From NCBI GenBank assembly GCA_023665205.1, contig JAMPEJ010000006.1, forward strand, positions 1 through 47,512: 47,512 nucleotides of DNA, written 5' to 3'. A program made the position numbers and the translations under genes. This DNA comes from Corallococcus sp. (lineage in GTDB: Bacteria > Bacillota > Clostridia > Christensenellales > CAG-314). The notes below the pieces were generated by a model that had not been told where the DNA came from, searched no databases, and was given only the letters and a program-made list of their open reading frames with translations. Below, in pieces: positions 27,786 to 35,774 of the stretch; within the stretch, counting starts at the first letter, position 1, and each line of letters starts with the position of its first letter.

Positions 27786-28819
27786 GCTAATTCCTCCCCG
27801 GAAAGCGCCAAAAGTCCCAGTCGCAGAACTTCGTTACGTTCCGCCTCGTCGGATATTGAAAGCGCCAGTTTGACAAATTCGCCGCGTAAGGAAATTTCTT
27901 CGCTCAATTTTTGCAAATCGTACTGCGGCACGGTTCTATTCTGCACACGTAATGCAAAAAACCTGTTTTTTAGTTTTGTTTCGGCAACCGCTTCCAAGCG
28001 TATACCGTCGGCAAGCGCGCCGCAAAACACTGCGTTCAAGTAATTGTCCGTCGATACGTTTGCCACGGCGTCGTCGATCAGGTTTTCCAAATCAAACTCC
28101 GTAGTCACGCGCGAAACGTCAATATTCAGCGTTTCCACGCGTCGTATAGGATGGGACACAAAATTGAATTTGCCCGTATCGGTATCCAAGACTACAAAAC
28201 CGGCAGGTGCAAGTTCGTCAAAACCGCGCGCTTCCAAAACTCCGCTGTAACAGCCGACCGTGCGTCCGAACTTGTGTTCGCAAAAAGCGTGCCTGTGCCC
28301 CAACGCGACGTAATCGGCTCCGCTGTCGGCAATGGCTTTTTTGTCTATCACGCCGTAAGAGGCGTCGTCCAAATCGCCGTGCAGCGTCAACACGTTGAAA
28401 CGGTTTTTATTCAATGAAAGCTGCTGCCAGTGCGCGGCGTCGTTTGTTCCAAGTTCGCGTCCGGTAATTACCGCATCGCCAACGTCGTAACTTGTCCAAT
28501 CTTCTCCGAAAAAGTTTACTTTTGCACACTGCTTTTTCAACTGTATATAGGGCGTTTCGTCTCCGTGATTTCCGCGCAAAACAAACCAACGGGCTTTGCT
28601 TGCGGAAATAATTTTCGCTACGCTTGTAACGGTTTGCAAAGACGCAAACTTATCGTCAAACAGATCGCCGGCAACAATTACCGCGCCGGCACCGCAATTA
28701 TCGGCATATTTGGCCATGTCGGACAACGCGCGCAAAAGTTCCGCGCGACGCAAACGACTGTCTGCAACGCCGGACAAGGGCGAATCCAAATGGATATCTG
28801 CAGTGTGAACGATTTTCAT
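27782..28819 (-). CDS. YhaO/SbcD-like metallophosphoesterase
   Basis: 345 residues from the chosen ATG, where GGGAG lies eight bases upstream and the family's opening MKIVHTADIHLDSP begins. An in-frame frame 58 codons longer has no family sequence. Metal-binding motifs are DIH (Asp8, His10), GDLFDD, GNHGDE and GHRH. The family includes Mre11/SbcD nucleases that cut DNA with an SMC-like ATPase partner. The stop overlaps the start of the YhaN-like gene (ATGA), so the two proteins are made together. It is read from its own promoter. Confidence 0.9.
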   Translation of the reverse strand: MKIVHTADIHLDSPLSGVADSRLRRAELLRALSDMAKYADNCGAGAVIVAGDLFDDKFASLQTVTSVAKIISASKARWFVLRGNHGDETPYIQLKKQCAKVNFFGEDWTSYDVGDAVITGRELGTNDAAHWQQLSLNKNRFNVLTLHGDLDDASYGVIDKKAIADSGADYVALGHRHAFCEHKFGRTVGCYSGVLEARGFDELAPAGFVVLDTDTGKFNFVSHPIRRVETLNIDVSRVTTEFDLENLIDDAVANVSTDNYLNAVFCGALADGIRLEAVAETKLKNRFFALRVQNRTVPQYDLQKLSEEISLRGEFVKLALSISDEAERNEVLRLGLLALSGEELA

Positions 28820-28841
28820 AAGTAAAACTCCCAGCGCCCAT

Positions 28842-28870
28842 ATTGTAGCACACATTGTGCAATTTTTCAA
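28842..28870 (-). promoter_or_regulatory. Promoter of the YhaO/YhaN-like operon
   Basis: On the minus strand TTGAAA (28865-28870), 17 bases, TACAAT (28842-28847). The spacer contains the perfect inverted repeat GCACA-cat-TGTGC, a possible operator. Confidence 0.6.
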
Positions 28871-29095
28871 CGGTTTGTATTGCAAACGGTAAGGTTTTCG
28901 GCAAAGAAAACAGTTGGCTACCGCTTGAACAAGAGCGGTGAAAAATTTCCCGCCAAAGCAATGGACAAGACCCGCGCACAAGCGTTTTAGCAAGCGAAAT
29001 ACAAACAGTAAATACAGACAACCGGAAATACCCGACGTTACGCTTCTTTCAAAATTGAAAACAGACTATTTGTTAGGTTTTTGTACTTACAACGT

Positions 29096-29124
29096 TTTAC
29101 TTTTGCAAAGCGGCGTTATATAAT
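29096..29124 (+). promoter_or_regulatory. Promoter of the AraC-type regulator
   Basis: TTTACT (29096-29101), 17 bases, perfect TATAAT (29119-29124). The start codon lies about 44 bases downstream. Confidence 0.55.
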
Positions 29125-29167
29125 ATACTAGAAAATAACACAATCCTGTCAAAAGAGGTGCGTCATC

Positions 29168-30055
29168 TTGATTGAAACAAACTTTACCGAACAACTACAC
29201 GGCGGCATCGATTGCACCACAACGCTTGCGCCGTTTACAAAATACGGCACAGATGCCAAAGACATGCTTCCGTTTTACCCCATACGTTGGCACGAAGAAA
29301 CGGAAATAATAAAAGTACAACAAGGAAAAGGCACAGTTTGTCTGGACGGCGAACGCCACGTCGTAGAACAAGGCGACGTTGTTGTAGTGCGATCGTTTGC
29401 AATGCATAGCGTAAACCGTATACAAAACACCGACCTTGTTTTAAGCGCCGCAACGTTTAATTTACGGACCTTGTGCGAAAACGAAGCTAACGACGGCAGG
29501 CTTAAATACTTTGCCAGACTTCTTAACGGACACGAAGCAGCAAGCGGCATAATTCGCGCGGACGACAGCCGAAACAAACAACTTGCTTCAAGCGTAGACG
29601 ACGTAATTGCGTGTAACGAAGATTGTTCCTTGTCGGAAATAAAAGAACGTTTGCGCAAAACTTTTGAAATTTTGTTTTCCGATAAAACGTCAAAAGCATT
29701 GCAACAAACGTCGCGCGACCGCCAAAACTACACGGTACGCTTGGCTTTGGAATACGTAATGGACCGCTACGCAAGCGCCGTAAGCGTAAAACAAATAGCG
29801 GAACGTTGCGGTTACAGTGAGTTTTATACAATGAAACTTTTTAAGCAATTTACGGGATACGGCTGCGTAGACTACGTCAACAACTACCGCCTGTACGTTG
29901 CGGGAATGCAGCTGCGCGATACTCGAGACGGCGTGGCGGCCGTTGCAAAAAGTACGGGATACAACAACGTATCTTATTTCAACAGACAGTTCAAAAAACG
30001 GTACGGACTGACGCCCAAAGAATTTCGCAAACAGTGGACAGGCGAAACAAAATAA
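29168..30055 (+). CDS. AraC family transcriptional regulator with cupin sensor domain
   Basis: 295 residues starting at a TTG codon, chosen because AGAGGTG lies eight bases upstream and the next ATG would cut into the sensor. Residues about 30-100 form a cupin/AraC ligand-binding domain (WHEETEIIKVQQGKGTVCLDGE, then GDVVVV). Residues about 190-290 carry the two helix-turn-helix motifs, with the family-typical close around GYNNVSYFNRQFKKRYGLTPKEFR. Such regulators often respond to sugars. The glycan locus is about 6 kb away and no sugar gene is adjacent, so its targets are unknown. Confidence 0.93.
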   Translation: MIETNFTEQLHGGIDCTTTLAPFTKYGTDAKDMLPFYPIRWHEETEIIKVQQGKGTVCLDGERHVVEQGDVVVVRSFAMHSVNRIQNTDLVLSAATFNLRTLCENEANDGRLKYFARLLNGHEAASGIIRADDSRNKQLASSVDDVIACNEDCSLSEIKERLRKTFEILFSDKTSKALQQTSRDRQNYTVRLALEYVMDRYASAVSVKQIAERCGYSEFYTMKLFKQFTGYGCVDYVNNYRLYVAGMQLRDTRDGVAAVAKSTGYNNVSYFNRQFKKRYGLTPKEFRKQWTGETK

Positions 30056-30063
30056 AGTATAAT
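30035..30063 (+). promoter_or_regulatory. Promoter of tRNA-Arg inside the 3' end of the AraC gene
   Basis: TGGACA (30035-30040), 17 bases, perfect TATAAT (30058-30063). The -10 box begins three bases after the AraC stop codon and 17 bases before the tRNA. The -35 box is coding sequence. Confidence 0.6.
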
Positions 30064-30080
30064 GATTTGCGATAGCAAAT

Positions 30081-30157
30081 GTTCGCGTGGCGTAATAGGA
30101 TAACGCAATCGCCTCCTAAGCGATAGACTGTGGGTTCGATTCCCGCCGCGAACGCCA
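30081..30157 (+). tRNA. tRNA-Arg (CCT)
   Basis: Acceptor GTTCGCG pairs with CGCGAAC. The anticodon loop CTCCTAA lies between ATCGC and GCGAT, the T-arm GTGGG-TTCGATT-CCCGC is normal, and CCA is encoded. It reads AGG codons. Confidence 0.96.
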
Positions 30158-30163
30158 AAACCT

Positions 30164-30194
30164 AACGACCGAGATAAATTCTCGGTCGTTTTTC
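30164..30194 (+). terminator. Terminator of tRNA-Arg
   Basis: Perfect 10-bp stem (30165-30174 with 30180-30189), a 5-base loop and a T-run. Confidence 0.85.
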
Positions 30195-30371
30195 TATTCC
30201 GTGATATTATTCAAGCCCCCAATCACTTTGTTGTGTATATTGAAATAAAGTGGTTGTACACGTTCAAAGTTGCCGTTTTCATCACGCCTAGGCGTTTGCC
30301 ACGCGCAAGGTTTAGCGGTTTTGATAATAATTCTTTAATAGGCAAACACACGCCAAAGCATTCATACACAA

Positions 30372-30407
30372 GAAAAAGTACGAACTCACTTTGACGTGTG
30401 TTCGTAC
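30372..30407 (-). terminator. Terminator of tRNA-Ser
   Basis: Stem 30378-30389 with 30396-30407 (one mismatch). The A-run at 30373-30377 reads as a T-tract on the minus strand, 10 bases beyond the tRNA end. Confidence 0.8.
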
Positions 30408-30417
30408 AGTTCTCTAA

Positions 30418-30508
30418 TGGCGGAGAAGGAGGGATTTGAACCCTCGCTACGGTTACCCGTACTACACCCTTAGCAGGGGCGCCCCTTCGGCCTCTTGGGT
30501 ACTTCTCC
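30418..30508 (-). tRNA. tRNA-Ser (GCT)
   Basis: 91 bases including encoded CCA. Acceptor GGAGAAG/CTTCTCC, anticodon loop CTGCTAA, and the long variable arm expected of class II serine tRNAs. It reads AGC/AGT codons. Confidence 0.96.
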
Positions 30509-30609
30509 AAATCCGTTTTGCTGTTTTAATATTCAATTGCTTGCATATTTTAACACAAATATCCCGTTTAGTAAAGTGCTTTTTGCAATTTCATTTAGCC
30601 TTTTATTTT

Positions 30610-31260
30610 CTATTGCGGCTTTATTGCCTTTTGCAAAATTTTGCGAGTGCCCAGCAAACAACCGCGCATAAGCATATCGTAAGGATACACGGCAAGTTGC
30701 ATAACCGCAATGATCACCCACAATATTTTGTTTGCGATAAGTTCGTCTAATACCGCAGGCGTAACAAAATACAACATCAGTACGCAAAGCCCAAGCGCAA
30801 TTTCCAACAATATGTAATACAACACCCACCGAACAACCGCAGGCAGCCGACGTTTGCCACCCACGCGCACTTCCACCATTTTTTTGTCGTTGGCAGAGTC
30901 AAAGGGATCTTCCAACACGGTTTCGCGTCGTTGTTCCGCAGTCACTTTGAAACTTTCGCCCCACACTTTGACAACGGCAAAAGGGATACAAAAAACAAGT
31001 ATGGGCATAACGAAAACGAAATTGGATATAAAAAACGACAACCCCAACCCCAAAGCCAATGCGCCGGAAACCGCATACGTAAGCAAAGTATAAACAAGGT
31101 TGCGTACGTCCACCATGATCGGAACAACCACGGCGATAGACGCCACCACGCCCAATATAAGCGCAACGTAACGCACGCCGGGTAAGGTTGCAAGCAACAT
31201 ACAACCGAACGCAACGGCACTGCACATTGCGGATATCGCGATTGTTTTGGCTTTGTTCAC
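30610..31260 (-). CDS. Multi-pass membrane protein, third gene of the DUF5685 cluster
   Basis: 216 residues from the GTG at 31260, whose G is shared with the TAG stop of the J-like gene (TAGTG). An ATG 13 codons earlier would lie deep in that gene and lacks a binding site. Membrane segments are predicted at about 8-30, 34-52, 55-75, 80-104, then 148-170 and 178-196. The first four, densely packed, recall the S components of ECF vitamin transporters, but I see no diagnostic motif. A hydrophilic loop at about 105-140 is charged. No function is assigned. Its overlap with the J-like gene ties it to that protein and to DUF5685. Confidence 0.8.
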   Translation of the reverse strand: MNKAKTIAISAMCSAVAFGCMLLATLPGVRYVALILGVVASIAVVVPIMVDVRNLVYTLLTYAVSGALALGLGLSFFISNFVFVMPILVFCIPFAVVKVWGESFKVTAEQRRETVLEDPFDSANDKKMVEVRVGGKRRLPAVVRWVLYYILLEIALGLCVLMLYFVTPAVLDELIANKILWVIIAVMQLAVYPYDMLMRGCLLGTRKILQKAIKPQ

Positions 31261-31892
31261 TAGCAGCCACCGCCCATACATTGCGCGCAGTTGCAGCATG
31301 CGTTACACAATAAACAGTCTCCGCAACTGCTGCCGGTGCACGTTCCGTTGCCGGCACCGATACGCGGGCCTTCGTCAACAGGGCGGGACGTTGTCCGCAT
31401 CTGATCGGGACTTATCGTATTGGACGCTAAGATCTTGGTCAATTTTTCCAAACTCTGTTTATAGCGTTCGTTGTCCGGTTCCATCTGACAAGCAAGTTCC
31501 AATTGCTTTTTGCTTTCCAAATACCAACTGCGCTTGTAAAACAAAATGGATTGAACGTAGTGCCACTCCGCATTGCGGGAAGAACGGGCGTCCAAACGCG
31601 ATTGCGCCTCGTCCAGTTTGTTGGCGGTTATCAAATCCTGAATCTCGTGATAATCATCTTCCTGTCCGTAAAAATCGCTTTTCTCGGCGTATTCGTCGAA
31701 GTTGGACAAAATATCACGGTACGCAACCTCTAACTGCTGCATTTTTTCCGCCGCTTCCTCCCCTTCCTCGCCGGGCAAAAATCTGTCGCGCTGATACTTT
31801 GCGCGCAGTTCGTTGTAGCGCGCGTCCACGTCGTCGCGGCTGGCACTTGTGGGAAGACCCAATATTTCGTATGCGTTAAAGTTGTAATCCAT
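31260..31892 (-). CDS. Degenerate J-domain protein with Cys-rich C-terminus
   Basis: 210 residues from the ATG at 31892, which has ACGGAG six bases upstream. An ATG five codons earlier has none. Residues about 7-75 follow the DnaJ pattern (NAYEILGLPTSASRDDVDARY), but the HPD tripeptide that stimulates Hsp70 is QRD. Residues about 85-155 look like a TPR-type helical repeat (WHYVQSILFYKRSWYLESKKQLE). The last 26 residues contain eight cysteines and may bind metal. The gene follows DUF5685 with a start/stop overlap region and overlaps the membrane-protein gene. Without HPD it probably does not drive an Hsp70 ATPase, and may be a scaffold. Confidence 0.85.
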   Translation of the reverse strand: MDYNFNAYEILGLPTSASRDDVDARYNELRAKYQRDRFLPGEEGEEAAEKMQQLEVAYRDILSNFDEYAEKSDFYGQEDDYHEIQDLITANKLDEAQSRLDARSSRNAEWHYVQSILFYKRSWYLESKKQLELACQMEPDNERYKQSLEKLTKILASNTISPDQMRTTSRPVDEGPRIGAGNGTCTGSSCGDCLLCNACCNCAQCMGGGC

Positions 31893-31903
31893 TTTGTTCT
31901 CCG

Positions 31904-32749
31904 TCAAATCAGTTTAGCAAGCGCTTGTTGCGTCTTGCCGCGAATGCTGTCAAACAGCACGTTTTGCAAAATACACTTATATTTTTCCAAGTTCATATCG
32001 TTGAAACTTTGCGCGATGCGGTTCAAGACCGCGTACATCAAAAAAGTTATATCGTCTTTGTGTACGGTCAACTCCGCAGCGGTTTGCACCCCGTAGCAGG
32101 AAATAAAAGGATTGTAATTATGTTTTTTTACGTCCTTTTCCGCATCGTCCAAAGCGTCGATAAGGTATACCCACTTACCCAAATTGTAACACAAAGTTTC
32201 TGCAAACTCCGTAGAAGCGCTGCCCAAAACGAGTTTGCAAAAGTCCTGTGAAAGTGCTGCAAAAGAATGCGCTACTTCGTCCAAACTTTCGCAGCCGTTC
32301 TTCTCCAATACTCTAAGCTGTTCGTAGCGTGCACACAACGTTTCGTCCAGTTGCGCCCACTGCTTTTGCGCCCTTTTGTACGCCTTTTTATACAAACGCA
32401 AAGCCGTCTTCTTTTTTGTGCCGCCGCCGTCTATAACGTCGTCGTAAATATTGAGATAAGTCAATATAACGTTCCCCACGGCCAATTTATCAGTAAGTTC
32501 GGTAGTTACAAGCAGCGGACGTTTTTTGACGGGGTGAGAAAAACAGTATCCGTTCCGCACCTCTACGTCCACGTTTTGCACGCTGTGAAACAGCACGTTA
32601 AACAAGTTGATGTCGTTGTTTACAAACATACGCGGAACGTTACCGAACAGTTTTTTTGTGGAAAAGCACAACCCGCACATAAACGTTTGCCACAGGCCGC
32701 ACTGTCCCTCTTGAAGTTTTGTTTTGTCTATATTTAAGTAGCCGAACAT
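31904..32749 (-). CDS. DUF5685 family protein
   Basis: 281 residues. It shows the DUF5685 hallmarks as I recall them: an MFGYLNIDKTKL opening, FMCGLC with a CxxC pair at about 24-28, and the later Cys-containing YCFSHPVKKRP. The protein is predicted to be mostly helical. Two acidic motifs, IYDDVIDG at about 101-108 and YLIDALDDAEKD at about 195-206, resemble the paired Asp-rich motifs of isoprenoid-synthase folds. That is only a resemblance. No Shine-Dalgarno sequence is clear before the ATG. It heads a three-gene unit with the J-like and membrane proteins. Function unknown. Confidence 0.85.
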   Translation of the reverse strand: MFGYLNIDKTKLQEGQCGLWQTFMCGLCFSTKKLFGNVPRMFVNNDINLFNVLFHSVQNVDVEVRNGYCFSHPVKKRPLLVTTELTDKLAVGNVILTYLNIYDDVIDGGGTKKKTALRLYKKAYKRAQKQWAQLDETLCARYEQLRVLEKNGCESLDEVAHSFAALSQDFCKLVLGSASTEFAETLCYNLGKWVYLIDALDDAEKDVKKHNYNPFISCYGVQTAAELTVHKDDITFLMYAVLNRIAQSFNDMNLEKYKCILQNVLFDSIRGKTQQALAKLI

Positions 32750-32849
32750 TTTGTTTATTTGCGCTTAGCAACGGACAAACCGATTTTAGTATATCCAAAC
32801 TGTGCGCCGAGTATTATTTTGACTTGCCGTTTACGAAATTCGTTTGCGT

Positions 32850-33860
32850 TTATCCGCGCGGAAGCGATACAAGCCCGACCTTGCGGTAAACCTTTGCCAA
32901 AGTTTTGGCTGCAATACGTGAAGCGTTTGCCGCGCCTTGACGCAACACTCCCTCCAAGTACGCCTTATCTGCAAGCAGACGCTTTTGTTCGCTTTGGATA
33001 GGCGTAACCGTTGCAACAATTGCATCGGCGACAGCATCCTTGAATACGCCGTAGCCCTTGCCTGAAAAACGGTTTTCCGCGTCGGCGATACTTTCGCCGC
33101 TGCACAGGCTGTAAATTGTAAGCAAATTGGAAATAGCGGGCTTATCCTCGCCGAAACGCACTTCCGTGTCGCAGTCGGTAACGGCGCGACGCAGTTTGCG
33201 CCTTATCGTATCCGCGTCGTCGGTAAGCGCGACGTAGGCGTTTTCGTTCGGATCGGATTTGGACATTTTTGCCGACGGATCCTGCAAACTTTTGATACTG
33301 CTGCCCGTTTTGGACAAAATCCCCTGCGGCACGATAAACGTTTCGGAATATCTGTTGTTGAAACGCTCGGCAAGGTTACGTGCCAATTCCAAGTGTTGCA
33401 CTTGATCTTTTCCCACGGGCACCAGATCCGCTTGATACAGCAAGATATCGCTTGCCATAAGAACGGGGTAGTTCATCAGCCCCATATTTATATTATCGGC
33501 GTGTTTCCTTGATTTTTCCTTAAACTGCGTCATACGGTTCATCTCGCCCACGTATGAGATAGTGTCCAATATCCAAGTAAGTTCCGCATGTTCGTGAACG
33601 TGCGATTGAATGAACAACGTGCTTTTTGCGGGATCTATGCCGCAAGCGATATAAAGCGCCAACAATTCCATTGTGTTTTTGCGCAATTCCGCAGGCACTT
33701 GCGCAACCGTAAGCGAGTGAAGATCGACCACGCAAAAAATACAATCGTATTGTTCCTGCAAGGGACGCCAATTTTTGATTGCTCCCAAATAATTGCCGAG
33801 GGTTATTCGCCCCGTCGGCTGAACACCGGAAAACACCGTCTTTTTCGCCTGATCGTCCAT
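32850..33860 (-). CDS. trpS: Tryptophanyl-tRNA synthetase
   Basis: 336 residues from the ATG at 33860, where GAGGTG lies seven bases upstream. An in-frame ATG seven codons earlier overlaps that site. The class I signature HIGH appears as the TrpS variant in PTGRITLGNY (15-24), and the KMSKS loop is intact at 198-202. It charges tRNA-Trp. It is a typical bacterial length. It has its own TTGACA promoter. Confidence 0.97.
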   Translation of the reverse strand: MDDQAKKTVFSGVQPTGRITLGNYLGAIKNWRPLQEQYDCIFCVVDLHSLTVAQVPAELRKNTMELLALYIACGIDPAKSTLFIQSHVHEHAELTWILDTISYVGEMNRMTQFKEKSRKHADNINMGLMNYPVLMASDILLYQADLVPVGKDQVQHLELARNLAERFNNRYSETFIVPQGILSKTGSSIKSLQDPSAKMSKSDPNENAYVALTDDADTIRRKLRRAVTDCDTEVRFGEDKPAISNLLTIYSLCSGESIADAENRFSGKGYGVFKDAVADAIVATVTPIQSEQKRLLADKAYLEGVLRQGAANASRIAAKTLAKVYRKVGLVSLPRG

Positions 33861-33900
33861 TAAAAACACCTCGCTTTGCACTGTGCGGTAGTTAAGGTAC

Positions 33901-33930
33901 AGTATAACACACGGTAAGCAAAGTTGTCAA
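33901..33930 (-). promoter_or_regulatory. Promoter of trpS
   Basis: On the minus strand TTGACA (33925-33930), 18 bases, TATACT (33901-33906), giving a leader of about 35 bases. No room remains for a T-box leader. Confidence 0.65.
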
Positions 33931-34084
33931 ATGCAGACTGCAACGAGAAAAGTCGCCGTTCCAATAAAAAATATTGTTTGCGGCTTTGGCTGTGACACAA
34001 AATTTTGTTGCAAAAGCCGCGCTAAAAAACGCGCAGGATTATCACTATTTTTTGCAGGACAAACGGGCGGTAAAAAAACAAATA

Positions 34085-34120
34085 TAAAAAACCCTCCGAG
34101 CGGATATGCGCGGAAGGTTT
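34085..34120 (-). terminator. Terminator of the small P-loop gene
   Basis: Ten-pair stem with one G-T pair (34089-34098 with 34111-34120). The A-run at 34085-34091 forms the T-tract on the minus strand. Confidence 0.8.
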
Positions 34121-34134
34121 TGAATTTGACAAAA

Positions 34135-34545
34135 TTATTTAACGTATTTGGCTACAAACTTGGGCAGATTTTCCTTTGAAGAACTTGCCGTGATTACGAA
34201 ACTTACGTTAAATTCCTTGGCGATAGCGTCTATGCCGGTGTATATTTCTTCCAACTCGGCAACGTTGCAGTCAAGCAATCTGGTAAGTCCGTCGATAAAA
34301 ATCTTTTCTATATCGAAGTTTGCGGCGAGCATACCTTTAATAAAAGAAAGGATGTCTTTTTGGCGGGAAAGTCCGTAGTGCGACGCGTCCACAAGACGAA
34401 TTTCGCGGTCAAGGTCGTGAATGCGGTTGTTGGTGCGATCCAAATACACGATTATGCCTTTCGCGGTTTTTGCCTCGGCGTTAGCCAAGTCTACAATTTG
34501 TTTGGTTTTTCCCGTACCTTTTTCGCCGTAGATAACTTGTATCAA
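34135..34545 (-). CDS. Small P-loop NTPase, clostridial PilT-like annotation group
   Basis: 136 residues, starting at a TTG with GGAGG eight bases upstream. A TTG five codons earlier overlaps that site. Walker A GEKGTGKTK is at about 7-15, and a hydrophobic strand ending in FIDG could be the Walker B. No other domain is present. Similar small proteins are often labelled twitching-motility or PilT-like in clostridia, on the P-loop alone. No pilus gene is nearby. It is a single-gene unit with its own promoter and terminator. Confidence 0.82.
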   Translation of the reverse strand: MIQVIYGEKGTGKTKQIVDLANAEAKTAKGIIVYLDRTNNRIHDLDREIRLVDASHYGLSRQKDILSFIKGMLAANFDIEKIFIDGLTRLLDCNVAELEEIYTGIDAIAKEFNVSFVITASSSKENLPKFVAKYVK

Positions 34546-34600
34546 TGTTGTATCCTCCAAAATGGTTTTGCAAAAAGTTCGCTGCTTTTTACTTATGACA

Positions 34601-34629
34601 ATTGTACCGCACTTTTAGCCAAATTTCAA
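34601..34629 (-). promoter_or_regulatory. Promoter of the small P-loop gene
   Basis: On the minus strand TTGAAA (34624-34629), 17 bases, TACAAT (34601-34606). Confidence 0.6.
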
Positions 34630-34902
34630 GCCCTTTGCGGGAAATAAAAAAATACATTTTGTTTTTGCTTATTGTTAGCCCGTGTAGCCAACCCGATTGA
34701 CGTCGCAGCAATTTTTATTCAATCCGTTTGACTGACTATGGTGTTAATTAAGTACAAAATCATAAGATACCGCAAACATAACAGTCATTAGTTTACTAAA
34801 CAATTACAGAAAAAGCAATTTTCCTTACATTCGGATATGAAAATATAGTTCGAATTTAATAACGATATTCTTTCACATATATACCTTAGTTGCAACAACG
34901 AT

Positions 34903-34935
34903 AAAAAAACACAGGACGTCAGTCTTGTGTTTTTT
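34903..34935. terminator. Terminator of the zinc-ribbon membrane-protein gene
   Basis: Twelve-pair stem with one G-T pair (34906-34917 with 34922-34933) and A- and T-runs on either side, so potentially bidirectional. It follows the minus-strand gene that ends at 34971. Confidence 0.8.
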
Positions 34936-34970
34936 GCTTATAACTCTATATTTACAAATTAACGAATATG

Positions 34971-35639
34971 CTATCTTAAAACTTTTGCAAAGCGTATTCC
35001 GTAGCGCTTAGCAAGGATATAACTTGCGTTGGAAACAAACAGCGCTATTATTGCAAAAATTAAAATAAGTGCAGGCGCACTGCCTAAACTGTCATGGCTA
35101 TCTCTTGGCATTGTAATAAGCGCAATTGAAAGAATAATCTGCGCCAAGTAGGTAGCATTACTGATAGTTCCGTAGAAAACACTGTGCGAAAAAGCATTGC
35201 AACACAATATGCCCACAATGAACCAGATTGTAGAAAATGCTGCGACACAAATCATTCCAGTAGCAAGGTAGCTTGTTTTAGCAGTCAAAATAAATATACT
35301 GTATTCATCTATAACATATGCCGAATAGCTATAGAGTGCGGGCAAAGAGAAAAATATCCAGCACAGCACGGAAAACACAAACACCGTTAAACACGGAACA
35401 ACGGGCAAAATCTTTTTCAAAATTGCAACTTTTTCTTCGTTTACAACATGTCTGTCCGTTGTTGCGTAAGACATATTTTTTGACTTGACGATATGCGGCT
35501 TATCAACATTTTCAAATGCCGACGGCGGCAACTCGCCCACGTTAGAAATATCACTGCCGCAGTAACTGCATTTTTTTGCATCTACAGAACTGACGACATG
35601 ACAATACGGACATGCTTTTTTACCGGTATGGTTTTCCAT
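34971..35639 (-). CDS. Zinc-ribbon membrane protein of unknown function
   Basis: 222 residues. The N-terminus holds a zinc ribbon, CPYC at 10-13 and CSYC at 24-27. A hydrophilic linker leads to four predicted membrane segments at about 78-104, 118-146, 160-180 and 188-208. Its codons and flanks are more AT-rich than the surrounding genes, which may hint at different ancestry. The ribosome binding site is merged with a run of nine G residues that sits between GGAG and the start codon. No partner gene is adjacent; it has its own promoter and terminator. I do not recognise a specific family. Confidence 0.8.
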   Translation of the reverse strand: MENHTGKKACPYCHVVSSVDAKKCSYCGSDISNVGELPPSAFENVDKPHIVKSKNMSYATTDRHVVNEEKVAILKKILPVVPCLTVFVFSVLCWIFFSLPALYSYSAYVIDEYSIFILTAKTSYLATGMICVAAFSTIWFIVGILCCNAFSHSVFYGTISNATYLAQIILSIALITMPRDSHDSLGSAPALILIFAIIALFVSNASYILAKRYGIRFAKVLR

Positions 35640-35644
35640 TAGTA

Positions 35645-35653
35645 CCCCCCCCC
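35645..35653. promoter_or_regulatory. C9 homopolymer inside a ribosome binding site
   Basis: Nine consecutive C (G9 on the coding strand) lie between the GGAG of the binding site and the ATG at 35639. Changes in length would alter the spacing of binding site and start. Confidence 0.6.
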
Positions 35654-35667
35654 TCCGTGTTGCAAAT

Positions 35668-35696
35668 ATTTTAGCATAGAGCTACTTACGTGTCAA
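35668..35696 (-). promoter_or_regulatory. Promoter of the zinc-ribbon gene
   Basis: On the minus strand TTGACA (35691-35696), 17 bases, TAAAAT (35668-35673), 28 bases before the start codon. Confidence 0.65.
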
Positions 35697-35705
35697 CATT
35701 AAAAT

Positions 35706-35746
35706 TCTAAAAGACACGGAATCTTGCTTTGTCCGTGTCTTTTAGA
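35706..35746 (-). terminator. Terminator of prfA
   Basis: Perfect 15-bp stem (35706-35720 with 35732-35746) and an 11-base loop. The flank reads as a short T-run on the minus strand. Confidence 0.8.
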
Positions 35747-35774
35747 AAAATTACGTATTCAATTAAAATCAGTT

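Larger units (their letters stand above)
28820..29167. other. Divergent intergenic region, phosphoesterase gene versus AraC gene
   Basis: 348 bases with no gene. It holds the minus-strand promoter at 28842, the plus-strand promoter at 29096, and two small inverted repeats, GCACA-cat-TGTGC at 28848-28860 inside the first promoter and GTTTG-tattg-CAAAC at about 28873-28887. Confidence 0.6.
34546..34970. other. Intergenic region between the P-loop gene and the zinc-ribbon gene
   Basis: 425 bases, clearly more AT-rich than the flanks, with no plausible gene. It contains the promoter at 34601 and the terminator at 34903. Between them (34640-34890) I see nothing I can name. Confidence 0.6.

Noticed and set aside
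30223..30510. 95-codon open frame on the minus strand
   Set aside because: Its first third is the tRNA-Ser gene and the rest covers the tRNA terminator; no ribosome binding site.
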